In this document: in pieces, positions 7,889 to 16,404 of the stretch
Layout: each line of letters begins with the position of its first letter
Numbering within the stretch: the first letter of the stretch is position 1
Assembly (NCBI RefSeq): GCF_010499455.1
Contig: NZ_JAAGOH010000009.1
Coordinates: 1 to 64,000 of the forward strand
Direction: 5' to 3'
Length of the DNA stretch: 64,000 bases
DNA from: Ideonella livida
Lineage (GTDB): Bacteria > Pseudomonadota > Gammaproteobacteria > Burkholderiales > Burkholderiaceae_C
Notes under the pieces: model-generated
The model's database searches: none
What the model was told of the DNA's origin: nothing
What the model saw: the letters and a program-made list of their open reading frames with translations, nothing else
Translations under genes and position numbers: made by a program

Positions 7889-9316
7889 TCAGTTGAAGCG
7901 CACGTAGTCGAAGTCCACCGGCTGGCGGTTGATGCCCATGACCGGCGGGGCGATCCAGTTGGCGAACTTGCCCGGCTCCACCACGCGGCCCATCAGGCTG
8001 GCCACAAAGGCGCGGTCTTCCACGGTGGGCAACCAAGCCTTCTCGTGGCTGGCCCACTCGGCGGCGCTCACCACGCGGCCATCCGGCGTGACGTTGGCGC
8101 CGGCCAGGGTGCCGATCTTGCGGTTGAAGGCTTTGTGCGGAGCTTGCAGGCGGAAGGGCAGGCCGGCCTTCTCGATGACCTTGTTCCAGCGGTTGACGCC
8201 GCTGATGGAGTCCTTGATGTAGTCGTCGCGCAGCACTTCGTTGAGCGCATTGAGCATGGGCACTTCACGCTCCACCAGCTGGCCGCCCTGCACCGCCAGC
8301 ACCTTGTAGGTCTGGCCTTGCAGGCGGTGGTCGTCGCCACGCTTGGTTTCTTCATAGCGGCCCTTCAGGCCGGAGTTGTAGAAGATGGCGGCGTTGCTGG
8401 ACTCGTCGGCACCGAACAGGTCGATCGTGACGGAAAAGTGGAAGTTCAGGTAGCGCTGGATGGTGGGCAGATCGATCACGCCGGCGGCCCGGATCTTGGT
8501 CACGTCGTCGGTCTTGAGCTCGTTCATCACCTGGCAGGTGCGGGCGATCACGCGGCTCACGCCCGACTCGCCCACAAACATGTGGTGGGCTTCTTCGGTC
8601 AGCATGAACTTGGTGGTGCGGGCCAGCGGGTCAAAGCCACTCTCCGCCAGCGCGCACAGCTGGAACTTGCCGTCGCGGTCGGTGAAGTAGGTGAACATGT
8701 AGAAGCTCAGCCAGTCGGGCGTGGGCTCGTTGAAGGCCTGCAGGATGCGGGGGTTGTCCGCATCGCCGGAGTTGCGCTGCAGCAGCGCGTCGGCCTCTTC
8801 GCGGCCATCGCGGCCGAAGTACTTGTGCAGCAGGTAGACCATGGCCCACAGGTGGCGGCCTTCTTCCACGTTCACCTGGAACAGGTTGCGCAGGTCGTAC
8901 TGGCTGGGGCAGGTCAGGCCCAGGTGGCGCTGCTGCTCCACGCTGGCCGGCTCGGTGTCGCCCTGGGTGACGATGATGCGGCGCAGGTTGGCGCGGTGCT
9001 CCCCAGGCACGTCCTGCCAAGCGGCTTCGCCCTTGTGCTCACCGAAGTTGACCTGGCGGCCTTCTTCCTTGGGGTTCAGGAACACGCCCCAGCGGTAGTC
9101 GGGCATCTTGACGTGGCCGAACTGGGCCCAGCCGTCGGCGTCCACGCTCACGGCGGTGCGCAGGTACACGTCAAAGTTGTTCGAGCCCTCGGGGCCCATG
9201 TCGCCCCACCAGCTCAGGAAGTTCGGTTGCCACTGCTCCAGCGCGCGCTGCAGCGTGCGGTCTTCCGACAGGTTGACGTTGTTGGGGATCTTTTCGCTGT
9301 AGTTGATCGAGGACAT
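7889..9316 (-). CDS. boxB: Benzoyl-CoA 2,3-epoxidase, diiron oxygenase BoxB
   Basis: A 475-residue oxygenase component that forms 2,3-epoxybenzoyl-CoA from benzoyl-CoA, O2 and electrons from BoxA. The ferritin-like diiron ligands are visible as 'EEGRH' (about 151-155) and 'EEAHH' (about 241-245). A further acidic segment near residue 122 and an Asp near 213 match the positions expected for the family. The start at 9316 (MSSINYSEKIPNNVNL) is preferred over an upstream ATG because GGAGAC precedes it and the N-terminus matches known BoxB. It is flanked by hairpins on both sides, 97 bases after boxC and 216 before boxA. Confidence 0.96.
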   Translation of the reverse strand: MSSINYSEKIPNNVNLSEDRTLQRALEQWQPNFLSWWGDMGPEGSNNFDVYLRTAVSVDADGWAQFGHVKMPDYRWGVFLNPKEEGRQVNFGEHKGEAAWQDVPGEHRANLRRIIVTQGDTEPASVEQQRHLGLTCPSQYDLRNLFQVNVEEGRHLWAMVYLLHKYFGRDGREEADALLQRNSGDADNPRILQAFNEPTPDWLSFYMFTYFTDRDGKFQLCALAESGFDPLARTTKFMLTEEAHHMFVGESGVSRVIARTCQVMNELKTDDVTKIRAAGVIDLPTIQRYLNFHFSVTIDLFGADESSNAAIFYNSGLKGRYEETKRGDDHRLQGQTYKVLAVQGGQLVEREVPMLNALNEVLRDDYIKDSISGVNRWNKVIEKAGLPFRLQAPHKAFNRKIGTLAGANVTPDGRVVSAAEWASHEKAWLPTVEDRAFVASLMGRVVEPGKFANWIAPPVMGINRQPVDFDYVRFN

Positions 9317-9357
9317 GGTGTCTCCGTGTGCCGGGATCGGGGGAGTGGTGTTTCGGT

Positions 9358-9388
9358 GGCGGCGCGCTCCACCCGGAACCGCGCCGCC
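9358..9388 (-). repeat. Intercistronic hairpin between boxC and boxB
   Basis: Perfect 9-bp inverted arms GGCGGCGCG (9358-9366) and CGCGCCGCC (9380-9388) with a 13-base loop. There is no T-run on the leftward strand, so it is more likely an RNA-stability or processing element than a terminator. Confidence 0.45.
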
Positions 9389-9413
9389 CAACGTCAAATC
9401 AGAGGTGCTGGGA

Positions 9414-11087
9414 TCAGACGCGGTTCATGTCGAACTGGGCCTTTTCGCCCTTGCCGTAAAGCTTGAGTGCGCCCTTTTCGCCCACAGCGTTGGGGCGCTG
9501 GAAGATCCAGTTCTGCCAGGCGGTGAGGCGGCCAAACACGCGGGTGATCATGTTTTCGGGGCCGTTGAAGCGCAGGTTGGCCTCCAGGCCGGTCAGGGCG
9601 TCGGGCGACATGGCGGCGCGCTCTTCCAGGGCCAGGCGCACCTCATCGTCCCAGTCGATGTCGTCGGGGTTGGAGGTGTTCAGGCCCAGGGCGAAGGCGG
9701 CATCAGCGTCCAGCCCCACGCCCAGTTGACCGCGCAGCGTGGCCAGCTGCGCTGCGTCGTTGTAGAAGCGGCGGGCCAGGCGGCTCTGGTCGGTGGCCAT
9801 GGGGTAGAGGCCGAAGTTGGCTTCGGTCATCGTCAGCTTGGGCGCGGCGGCGGCATCGTCCGGCAGGGCCAGGTGGTAGATGCGGTCGCAGGCCAGGGCC
9901 AGCTCCAGCAGGGTGCCGGTGAAGCAGGTGCCGGCTTCCACCAGGGCAAACAGCGAGCGCGAGGACACGTCCAGGCGGCTGAAGGTGCGGCGCAGCAGGC
10001 CGATGGTTTCACGCACGAACCAGTGCTGCTGGTGGGCCAGCAGGGTGGCGTCCAGGGCCTTGACGGCCTCGGCGTCGCCTTCGGTCTTCAGGATCCAGGT
10101 GCCAATCTCCAGCTCGTTGGTGCGCAGGTGCAGGATGGCGTCGTCCAGCTGCCGGCCCATGGCCAGCGGGTACCAAGCGGCGCCAGCGGCTTCGATGCCG
10201 GCCACATCGGTCGGCAGGCCGCCGGTGGGCGCCTTCACCGTCAGCACGGCCTGGCGCTTGGCGCGGTCGATCTGCACATTGACGTAGTCGTAGGACACGC
10301 TGTCGGCGGTCTGGCGGCGCTCGATGCGGGGCAGGGCCACGCCCTGGGCGGTGGCGGGGCGGTCGCTGCCGGCGGCCAGTTGCAGGGCGCGCTCTTGCAC
10401 CTTGGCGGCAAAGGCGGCGGGCTTGGCGATGTCGTCCACCAGCTTCCAGTCCTTGGCCTTCTGGCCGCGCACGCCTTCGGTGGTGGTGCAGAAGATGTCG
10501 GCCAGGTCGTGGCGCACCTGGCGCTTGTCGGTCACGCGGGTCAGGCCGCCGGTGCCGGGCAGCACGCCCAGCAGCGGCACTTCGGGCAGGCTCACGGCGG
10601 AGCTGCGGTCGTCCACCAGCAAGATCTCGTCGCAGGCCAGGGCCAGCTCGTAACCGCCGCCGGCGCAGGCGCCGTTCACGGCGGCCAAGAACTTCAGGCC
10701 CGAGTGCTTGGAGGAGTCTTCCAGGCCGTTGCGGGTTTCGTTGGTGAACTTGCAGAAGTTCACCTTCCAGGCGTGGCTGGAGACGCCCAGCATGAAGATG
10801 TTGGCGCCCGAGCAGAAGATGCGGTCACGGCTGGAGGTGACCACCACGGTGCGCACTTCCGGGTGCTCAAAGCGGATGCGGTTGATGGCGTCGTGCAGTT
10901 CCACATCCACGCCCAGGTCGTAGCTGTTGAGCTTGAGCTTGTAGCCCGGGCGCAGGCCCGCGTTCTCGTCCACGTTCATGGTCAAGGTGGCGACCGGACC
11001 TTCGAACTTCAGCGACCAGTGGTGGTATTGGCTGGGTTCGGTGCGGTAGTCCACTTCCAGGGCGGTGGTGGGCAGCGGTGCGTTCAT
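9414..11087 (-). CDS. boxC: 2,3-epoxybenzoyl-CoA dihydrolase BoxC
   Basis: A 557-residue ring-opening enzyme of the crotonase superfamily. It converts 2,3-epoxybenzoyl-CoA and two waters into 3,4-dehydroadipyl-CoA semialdehyde plus formate. The N-terminal half has oxyanion-hole motifs 'DRIFCSGANIFMLGV' and 'NGACAGGGYELALACDEI' and the long 'SAVSLPEVPLLGVLPGTGG'. The C-terminal half is the BoxC-specific second crotonase-like domain. The start at 11087 (MNAPLPTTALEVDYR) is chosen because GGAGACTCGCC precedes it; an upstream ATG would run through the promoter. It is the first structural gene of the leftward operon, behind the TGCA-N6-TGCA operator. Confidence 0.96.
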   Translation of the reverse strand: MNAPLPTTALEVDYRTEPSQYHHWSLKFEGPVATLTMNVDENAGLRPGYKLKLNSYDLGVDVELHDAINRIRFEHPEVRTVVVTSSRDRIFCSGANIFMLGVSSHAWKVNFCKFTNETRNGLEDSSKHSGLKFLAAVNGACAGGGYELALACDEILLVDDRSSAVSLPEVPLLGVLPGTGGLTRVTDKRQVRHDLADIFCTTTEGVRGQKAKDWKLVDDIAKPAAFAAKVQERALQLAAGSDRPATAQGVALPRIERRQTADSVSYDYVNVQIDRAKRQAVLTVKAPTGGLPTDVAGIEAAGAAWYPLAMGRQLDDAILHLRTNELEIGTWILKTEGDAEAVKALDATLLAHQQHWFVRETIGLLRRTFSRLDVSSRSLFALVEAGTCFTGTLLELALACDRIYHLALPDDAAAAPKLTMTEANFGLYPMATDQSRLARRFYNDAAQLATLRGQLGVGLDADAAFALGLNTSNPDDIDWDDEVRLALEERAAMSPDALTGLEANLRFNGPENMITRVFGRLTAWQNWIFQRPNAVGEKGALKLYGKGEKAQFDMNRV

Positions 11088-11312
11088 GGCGAGTCTCCGG
11101 GCTGAGCGGGCGGGGGGCCCTGGGGGTTCGGGCGGTGGGGATGCACGATCTTGCGTGCTGTCATCGGGAGCTGATGGGATGAAGTTTAATGCACTATCGT
11201 GCAGCGTCAAGATGGATAGGCACTTTAATGCACCTGGGATGAACCCTAGTGCCGGTGCTTGGGGTGTCGCCTTGCGTGTGGTGCACGGGCCAGGGCGGTG
11301 GCGGACACGGCG

Positions 11313-11360
11313 GCGCGTGGGCGCGTGGGCGCATGGGCGCATGGGCGCTTGGGCGCTTGG
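11313..11360. repeat. Six tandem octamers, GCGCNTGG, in paired variants
   Basis: Six contiguous 8-bp units occupy 11313-11360. They read GCGCGTGG twice, GCGCATGG twice, then GCGCTTGG twice, so the variable fifth base changes in steps of two. An 8-bp inverted repeat (ACGAGCGC 11365-11372, GCGCTCGT 11384-11391) follows immediately. No function is known; the tract lies between the boxR stop and the boxC promoter. Confidence 0.75.
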
Positions 11361-11457
11361 GCGAACGAGCGCTGCGCGTGAGCGCGCTCGTGCCTGTACG
11401 AGGGGGGGCGGCGGGGGTCGTCCGCATCCTGCCCAGGGTGTGCGCGGGCCAGGATCG

Positions 11458-11479
11458 GCCCCGCCTTCCCAGGCGGGGC
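11458..11479 (-). terminator. GC-rich hairpin downstream of boxR
   Basis: Perfect 9-bp arms GCCCCGCCT and AGGCGGGGC close a 4-base loop just after the boxR stop at 11490. There is no U-run on the leftward strand, so termination would be weak or Rho-assisted. The hairpin should at least insulate boxR from the boxC promoter. Confidence 0.5.
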
Positions 11480-11489
11480 GCTCAGGGGC

Positions 11490-12419
11490 TCAGCTCAGGG
11501 GCTTAGGTCCGGGCTTTGTGGCCAACAGGTGGCGCAGTTCGGCAAAGCTTTGTTCCAGCGTCTTGCCGTGGGTGTCCAGGGCCAGGTCGGCCTTGGCGTA
11601 GAAGGGGGTCCGCTCCACCAGGATGCGCTTCAGGTCATCCATGGCTTCCTGGTTGCCGGCCATGGGCCGCAGATCGCCTTGGGCCACCACGCGGGTCATG
11701 TGCTCCTCTGGCGTGGCTTGCAGCCACACGGTGTAGCAGTGGCCCAGCAGCAGGTTGTAGTTGGCGGGGTCTGACACCACGCCGCCCGGCGTGGCAATGA
11801 CGGCGTCGGGGTAGAGCTGGATGGTTTCTTCCAGGGCGCGGCGCTCGTAGCGGCGGTAGGCCACCGAGCCCAGCAGGTTGTGGATTTCCGGCAGGCTGCA
11901 ACCGGCCACGCGTTCGATCTCGCGGTTCAACTCCACAAAGGGCACGTCCATGGCCTCGGCCAGCATCTTGCCCAGCGTGGATTTGCCGGCGCCACGCAGG
12001 CCGATCAGCGCCACCCGTTGCTGGCGCGCCTCTTGGGGGCCGGCTTCGCCAAACAGGTTGGTCAGCGACTCACGGGCGCGGCGCAGGTCGCCCTCGTCGC
12101 GGCCGCGCAGCAGGTCGCGGATCAGCAGCCACTCGGGGCTGCCGGTGGTTTCGTCGCCCAGCAACTCGGCGATCTGGCAGCCCACGGCTTGGGCTACCTG
12201 TCGCAGCACCAGCACCGAGGCATTGCCCACGCCCAGTTCCAGGTTGGCGAGGTGGCGTTCTGACACGTCGGAGGCCACGGCGAGTGCCCGGCGCGTCATG
12301 CCGCGGCGGGCTCGGGCGGCGCGCACCCGCTCGCCCAACGCCACCAAAAACGGGTCGCGCGCCGGGGGGGTGCGGTCAGCGGAGCTGGCGTCGGCCAGTG
12401 TGGGTTCGAATTCGTCCAT
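11490..12419 (-). CDS. boxR: BoxR/BzdR-type transcriptional repressor with shikimate-kinase-like sensor domain
   Basis: A 309-residue regulator with two parts. Residues about 20-90 form a Cro/CI-type helix-turn-helix ('GERVRAARARRGMTRRALA', 'SERHLANLELG'). Residues about 125-300 form a shikimate-kinase-like domain with P-loop 'GLRGAGKSTLGK', which in BzdR binds benzoyl-CoA as inducer. The start at 12419 is preferred: an in-frame ATG at 12443 lies inside an operator-like TGCA site and has no ribosome-binding site. The earlier ATG would add eight residues. It is divergent from the DUF4863-boxD-bclA genes and upstream of boxC, so it can control both arms. Confidence 0.92.
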   Translation of the reverse strand: MDEFEPTLADASSADRTPPARDPFLVALGERVRAARARRGMTRRALAVASDVSERHLANLELGVGNASVLVLRQVAQAVGCQIAELLGDETTGSPEWLLIRDLLRGRDEGDLRRARESLTNLFGEAGPQEARQQRVALIGLRGAGKSTLGKMLAEAMDVPFVELNREIERVAGCSLPEIHNLLGSVAYRRYERRALEETIQLYPDAVIATPGGVVSDPANYNLLLGHCYTVWLQATPEEHMTRVVAQGDLRPMAGNQEAMDDLKRILVERTPFYAKADLALDTHGKTLEQSFAELRHLLATKPGPKPLS

Positions 12420-12632
12420 GGCTTCAGTGCTTTCCCGGAGCATGCACTATATTGCTTGACTGGCTTGCTCCTGCCGGGTAAGTTTCGTTCATGCAATAAA
12501 TTTCCTCAAGGCGAGTTGTCTCGGGTCTAACCCGGTCGCTGCAGGAAATCAAGTGCACGAAACTGGGGCCGCCCAGGTGATCCTGTTCAGGCCTCGTCCG
12601 GTCAATAGCCTCGCATTCTGCAAGCCCGCGCC
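12420..12632. promoter_or_regulatory. Divergent control region between boxR and the DUF4863-boxD operon
   Basis: On the plus strand a promoter-like pair TTGACT (12456-12461), a 17-bp spacer and TAAGTT (12479-12484) points toward the DUF4863 gene. TGCA-CTATAT-TGCT (12443-12456), one base short of the TGCA-N6-TGCA operator, abuts the -35 and overlaps the upstream boxR ATG. A single TGCA lies at 12492-12495 near the predicted start point. The layout suggests that BoxR represses its own gene and the rightward operon together. The promoter assignment is by eye. Confidence 0.5.
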
Positions 12633-13136
12633 ATGTCTGCCCTTGATGATTTCCGTTCCTTGGTGGCCAGCGTCACCGCCACCCTGGTGAATCGCCCGCT
12701 GGATGGGGCTTTGGCCCAGCATCTGAACAGCGTTCACCCGGCCGGCAGCCCAGCGTACGAGGCCCTGGCGGCGGCTTGCCGCCAAGGGGTGGCCGAGGGT
12801 TGGATGTGTGCCCAAGAACATGGCGGCATCCGCTACGGCCGCGTGCTGGAGGCCACCGAGGCCACCCATGGCTTCTCGGTGGATGTGGTGGACATGCTGG
12901 ACGTCGCCGGCCCGCACCACACCCATCCCCACGGCGAGATCGATCTGGTGATGCCCCTGGCCGCTGGCGATGGCATGGCCGCAGGGGGCAGCGCCTGCTT
13001 TGATGGCCAGCCGGCGGGCTGGAAGGTGTACGGCCCGGGCACTTCCCACCGTCCCACCGTGACAGGCGGCCGTGCGCTCGTGCTCTACCTGCTGCCTGCC
13101 GGCGCCATTGAATTCACCCGCAAGGTCAAGTCATGA
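12633..13136 (+). CDS. DUF4863 protein (4-hydroxylaminobenzoate lyase family)
   Basis: A 167-residue protein with a cupin-like core: 'GPHHTHPHGEIDLVMPL' supplies a cluster of histidines and an acidic residue as in metal-binding cupins, then 'GWKVYGPGTSHRPTV'. The family (DUF4863) includes 4-hydroxylaminobenzoate lyase and, from general knowledge, recurs in box gene clusters. It starts the rightward operon and overlaps boxD by four bases (ATGA), so tight coupling to the benzoate route is clear. What it does in benzoate catabolism is not established. A role in handling substituted or mis-activated benzoates is only a guess. Confidence 0.8.
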   Translation: MSALDDFRSLVASVTATLVNRPLDGALAQHLNSVHPAGSPAYEALAAACRQGVAEGWMCAQEHGGIRYGRVLEATEATHGFSVDVVDMLDVAGPHHTHPHGEIDLVMPLAAGDGMAAGGSACFDGQPAGWKVYGPGTSHRPTVTGGRALVLYLLPAGAIEFTRKVKS

Positions 13137-14707
13137 ACACAGAACTCCTCCTCAACCACGTGGCCGGGCAATGGGTGGCCGGGCAGGGCGCCGGCTCCAC
13201 GCTGGCCGACCCCGTCACCGGCGCCGCGCTGGTGCGCGTCTCCAGCGCCGGGCTGGACCTGGCCCAGGCCTTTCAATTTGCCCGCGAGCAGGGCGGCAGC
13301 GCGCTGCGCGCCCTGAGCTACGGCCAGCGTGCCGAACTGCTCAAGGCCATTGGCGAGGTGCTCAAGGCCCAGCGCGAGGCCTATTACGCCATCGCCACCG
13401 CCAACAGCGGCACCACCACCGCCGATTCCGGTGTGGACATCGACGGCGCGCTCTACACCCTGGGCCAGTACGCCCGCTGGGGTACGGCCCTGGGTGATGC
13501 GCGCGCCCTGCGCGACGGTGCGGCGGTGGCCTTGGCCAAGGACGGCGCCTTCCAGACCCAGCATGTGCAGGTGCCCAGCCGGGGCGTGGCGCTGTTCATC
13601 AACGCCTTCAATTTCCCGGCCTGGGGCCTGTGGGAGAAGGCCGCGCCGGCGCTGCTCTCCGGTGTGCCCGTCATCGTCAAGCCCGCCACCGCCACCGCCT
13701 GGCTGACCCAGCGCATGGTGGCCGATGTGGTCAACGCCGGCATCCTGCCGGCGGGGGCGCTGTCGGTGATTTGCGGCAGCTCCGCCGGGCTGCTGGATCA
13801 ACTCCAACCCTTTGATGTGGTCAGCTTCACTGGTTCGGCCGAAACAGCGGCGGTGATCCGCTCGCACCCTCGGGTGGTGAGCCAGTCGGTGCGCGTGAAC
13901 ATCGAGGCCGACAGCCTGAACGCCGCCGTGCTGCTGCCCGGCGCCGACGCCGAGAGCGAGGCCTTGTTCGTCAAGGAGGTGGCGCGCGAAATGACCGTCA
14001 AGAGCGGTCAGAAGTGCACCGCCATCCGCCGGGCCCTGGTGCCGGCCGAGCGCTTTGAGGCCGTGGCCCAGGCCTTGGTGGCGCAACTGGGCAAAACCAC
14101 CGTGGGCAACCCCCGCAACGAGTCCGTGCGCATGGGCGCGCTGGTCAATCGCGAGCAGTTTGAAGGCGTGCTGGCGGGGCTGGAGCAACTGGGCCGCCAC
14201 GCCGAGCTGCTGCTGGACGGCCGCGCCGCCCCGCTGGTGGACGCTGACCCTTCGGTGGCCGCCTGCCTCGGCCCCACCCTGCTGGGCAACCGCACGCCCG
14301 AGGCCACCGATGCCAACACCGCCGTGCACCACCTGGAGGTGTTCGGCCCCGCCGCCACGCTGCTGGCCTGCCGTGACACCGCCCACCAGCTGGCCCTGGT
14401 GCGCCGGGGTGAGGGCTCGCTGGCCTGCTCGCTCTACCACCACGACGCCGCCGCCTTGGGTGCGGCGGCGCTGGAGCTGGCCGATTGCCACGGCCGCGTG
14501 CACGTCATCAGCCCGGCGGTGGCCAAGCTGCACAGCGGCCACGGCAATGTGATGCCGCAAAGCCTGCACGGTGGCCCTGGCCGCGCCGGTGGCGGTGAAG
14601 AGCTGGGTGGCCTGCGCGCCTTGGGCTTCTACCACCGCCGCGCCGCCGTACAGGCCGCGCCGGACGTGCTGGCGGCCCTGGGCCCCTTGGCCGAGTTGAG
14701 CCTGTAA
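13133..14707 (+). CDS. boxD: 3,4-dehydroadipyl-CoA semialdehyde dehydrogenase (BoxD/BoxZ)
   Basis: A 524-residue aldehyde dehydrogenase of the PaaZ-N-terminal/BoxD branch. Visible motifs are '[23 protein letters not shown]', the cofactor segment '[11 protein letters not shown]' and '[13 protein letters not shown]'. The catalytic cysteine is in '[11 protein letters not shown]' and the glutamate in '[11 protein letters not shown]'. It oxidises the BoxC product to 3,4-dehydroadipyl-CoA with NADP+. It overlaps the preceding gene by ATGA and is 63 bases before bclA. The name boxZ is used for the same enzyme in some strains. Confidence 0.93.
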   Translation: MNTELLLNHVAGQWVAGQGAGSTLADPVTGAALVRVSSAGLDLAQAFQFAREQGGSALRALSYGQRAELLKAIGEVLKAQREAYYAIATANSGTTTADSGVDIDGALYTLGQYARWGTALGDARALRDGAAVALAKDGAFQTQHVQVPSRGVALFINAFNFPAWGLWEKAAPALLSGVPVIVKPATATAWLTQRMVADVVNAGILPAGALSVICGSSAGLLDQLQPFDVVSFTGSAETAAVIRSHPRVVSQSVRVNIEADSLNAAVLLPGADAESEALFVKEVAREMTVKSGQKCTAIRRALVPAERFEAVAQALVAQLGKTTVGNPRNESVRMGALVNREQFEGVLAGLEQLGRHAELLLDGRAAPLVDADPSVAACLGPTLLGNRTPEATDANTAVHHLEVFGPAATLLACRDTAHQLALVRRGEGSLACSLYHHDAAALGAAALELADCHGRVHVISPAVAKLHSGHGNVMPQSLHGGPGRAGGGEELGGLRALGFYHRRAAVQAAPDVLAALGPLAELSL

Positions 14708-14770
14708 GCATTCAGGCCTCCCCCACACACCCGCACGGTGGGCCCACCCGCCGGACCCCAGGAGACACGC

Positions 14771-16378
14771 ATGACCGAACTGCAAGCCGCTGAAGAACTC
14801 AAGGTGCCCGCGCCCACCGACGGCTTCAACTTCGCCGCCCACCTGCTGGCCATCAATGCCGGCCGGCCGGACAAACCCGCCTTCATCGACGAAACCGGCT
14901 GCACCACCTATGGCGAGCTGGCCACCCGCGTGCGCCAGATTGCTGCCGGCCTGCGCGCCCTGGGCATCAAGCGCGAAGAGCGCGTGCTGCTGCTGATGCT
15001 GGACAGCCGCGACTGGCCCGTGGCCTTTCTGGGCGCCATGTACGCCGGCGTGGTGCCGGTGGCGGTGAACACCCTGCTCACGGCAGATGACTACGCCTAC
15101 ATGCTGGAGCATTCGCGCGCCCAGGCCGTGCTGTGCTCCGGCGCCCTGCTGCCGGCGGTGAACGCGGCGCTGGTCAAGAGCGATCACGAGGTGGGCAAGG
15201 TCATCGTCTCGCGCCCCATGGCGCCGCTGCACCCCAGCGAGGTGGAGTTCGAGGCTTTTGTCGCGGCCCAGGCGCCGCTGCCCCAGGCGGCGGCCACCGG
15301 CGCCGATGCGCCGGGCTTCTGGCTCTATTCCAGTGGCTCCACCGGCCGCCCCAAGGGCACCGTGCATTCGCACGGCAACCCCTACTGGACGGCCGAGCTG
15401 TATGGCCGCGGCGTGCTGGACCTGCAGGAGAGCGATGTGTGCTTCTCCGCCGCCAAGCTGTTCTTCGCCTACGGCTTGGGCAATGCCTTGTCGTTCCCCT
15501 TGAGTGTGGGCGCCACGGTGCTGTTGATGGGTGAGCGGCCCACGCCCGACGCCACGTTCAAGCGCTGGCTCGGTCAGGTCGGAGGGGTCAAGCCCACGGT
15601 CTTCTTTGGCGCCCCCACCGGTTTCGCCGGCATGCTGGCGCACCCGGCGCTGCCGGCCCGCAGCGCGGTGAGCCTGCGCTTGGTGTCTTCCGCCGGTGAG
15701 GCGCTGCCCGCCGAACTGGGCGAGCGCTTCAAGGCGCACTTTGGCGTGGACATCGTCGATGGCATCGGCTCCACCGAGATGCTGCACATCTTCTTGTCCA
15801 ACCGCCCGGGCCAGGTGCGCTACGGCACCACCGGCTGGCCGGTGCCCGGCTACCAAATTGAGTTGCGTGGCGACGACGGCGGGCCGGTGCCCGATGGCGA
15901 GCCGGGCGACCTCTACATCCACGGCCCCAGCGCCGCGATGATGTACTGGGGCAACCGCGAAAAGACCCGCGACACCTTCCAAGGCGGCTGGACCAAGAGT
16001 GGCGACAAGTACGTGCGCAACGCGGACGGCACCTACACCTACGGCGGCCGCTCTGACGACATGCTCAAGGTCAGCGGCATTTACGTCAGCCCCTTTGAGG
16101 TGGAAGCCACCTTGGTGCAACACCCGGCCGTGCTGGAGGCGGCCGTGATTGGCGTGGAAGACGCAGAGGGCCTGACCAAGACCAAGGCCTTTGTGGTGCT
16201 CAAGCCCGGGCAGGCCGCCGACGAGGCGGCGCTCAAAGCCTTCTGCAAAGACCATTTGGCGGCCTACAAGTACCCGCGCCAGATCGAGTTTGTGGACGAC
16301 CTGCCCAAGACGGCCACCGGCAAGATCCAGCGCTTCAAGCTGCGTGACGCCGAACGCGCCAAGGGCGCCACCGCCTGA
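14771..16378 (+). CDS. bclA: Benzoate-CoA ligase
   Basis: A 535-residue AMP-forming acyl-CoA synthetase that activates benzoate with ATP and CoA. The phosphate-binding loop YSSGSTGRPKG is at residues 186-196. 'STEMLHIFLSNRPGQVRYGTTG' is the benzoate-CoA ligase signature around the aryl pocket. The hinge 'GRSDDMLKVSG' and the C-terminal lysine in 'KTATGKIQRF' complete the fold. The start at 14771 follows AGGAGACACGC; a GTG 33 bases upstream was rejected. It lies between boxD and the alpha/beta hydrolase gene, in the same operon. Confidence 0.94.
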   Translation: MTELQAAEELKVPAPTDGFNFAAHLLAINAGRPDKPAFIDETGCTTYGELATRVRQIAAGLRALGIKREERVLLLMLDSRDWPVAFLGAMYAGVVPVAVNTLLTADDYAYMLEHSRAQAVLCSGALLPAVNAALVKSDHEVGKVIVSRPMAPLHPSEVEFEAFVAAQAPLPQAAATGADAPGFWLYSSGSTGRPKGTVHSHGNPYWTAELYGRGVLDLQESDVCFSAAKLFFAYGLGNALSFPLSVGATVLLMGERPTPDATFKRWLGQVGGVKPTVFFGAPTGFAGMLAHPALPARSAVSLRLVSSAGEALPAELGERFKAHFGVDIVDGIGSTEMLHIFLSNRPGQVRYGTTGWPVPGYQIELRGDDGGPVPDGEPGDLYIHGPSAAMMYWGNREKTRDTFQGGWTKSGDKYVRNADGTYTYGGRSDDMLKVSGIYVSPFEVEATLVQHPAVLEAAVIGVEDAEGLTKTKAFVVLKPGQAADEAALKAFCKDHLAAYKYPRQIEFVDDLPKTATGKIQRFKLRDAERAKGATA

Positions 16379-16404
16379 AGCCCCCGGCCTGAGACGCAAC
16401 GACG

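Larger units (their letters stand above)
11088..11489 (-). promoter_or_regulatory. boxCBA promoter region with BoxR/BzdR-type operators
   Basis: This 402-bp gap holds no gene. On the minus strand a sigma70-like promoter reads TTGACG (11205-11210), a 16-bp spacer, then TAAACT (11183-11188). The spacer is filled by TGCA-CTATCG-TGCA (11190-11203), an exact TGCA-N6-TGCA, the known BzdR/BoxR operator pattern. A near copy, TGCA-CGATCT-TGCG, lies at 11142-11155 and a single TGCA half-site at 11229-11232. Binding between -35 and -10 should block RNA polymerase until benzoyl-CoA releases the repressor; that mechanism is inferred from the BzdR family. The upstream half contains an octamer ladder and two hairpins. 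Confidence 0.7.

Noticed and set aside
13085-16399. Very long open frame (about 1,100 codons) antisense to boxD and bclA
   Set aside because: It is Gly/His/Gln/Arg-rich with no domain and mirrors two certain genes. High GC removes stop codons in this frame.
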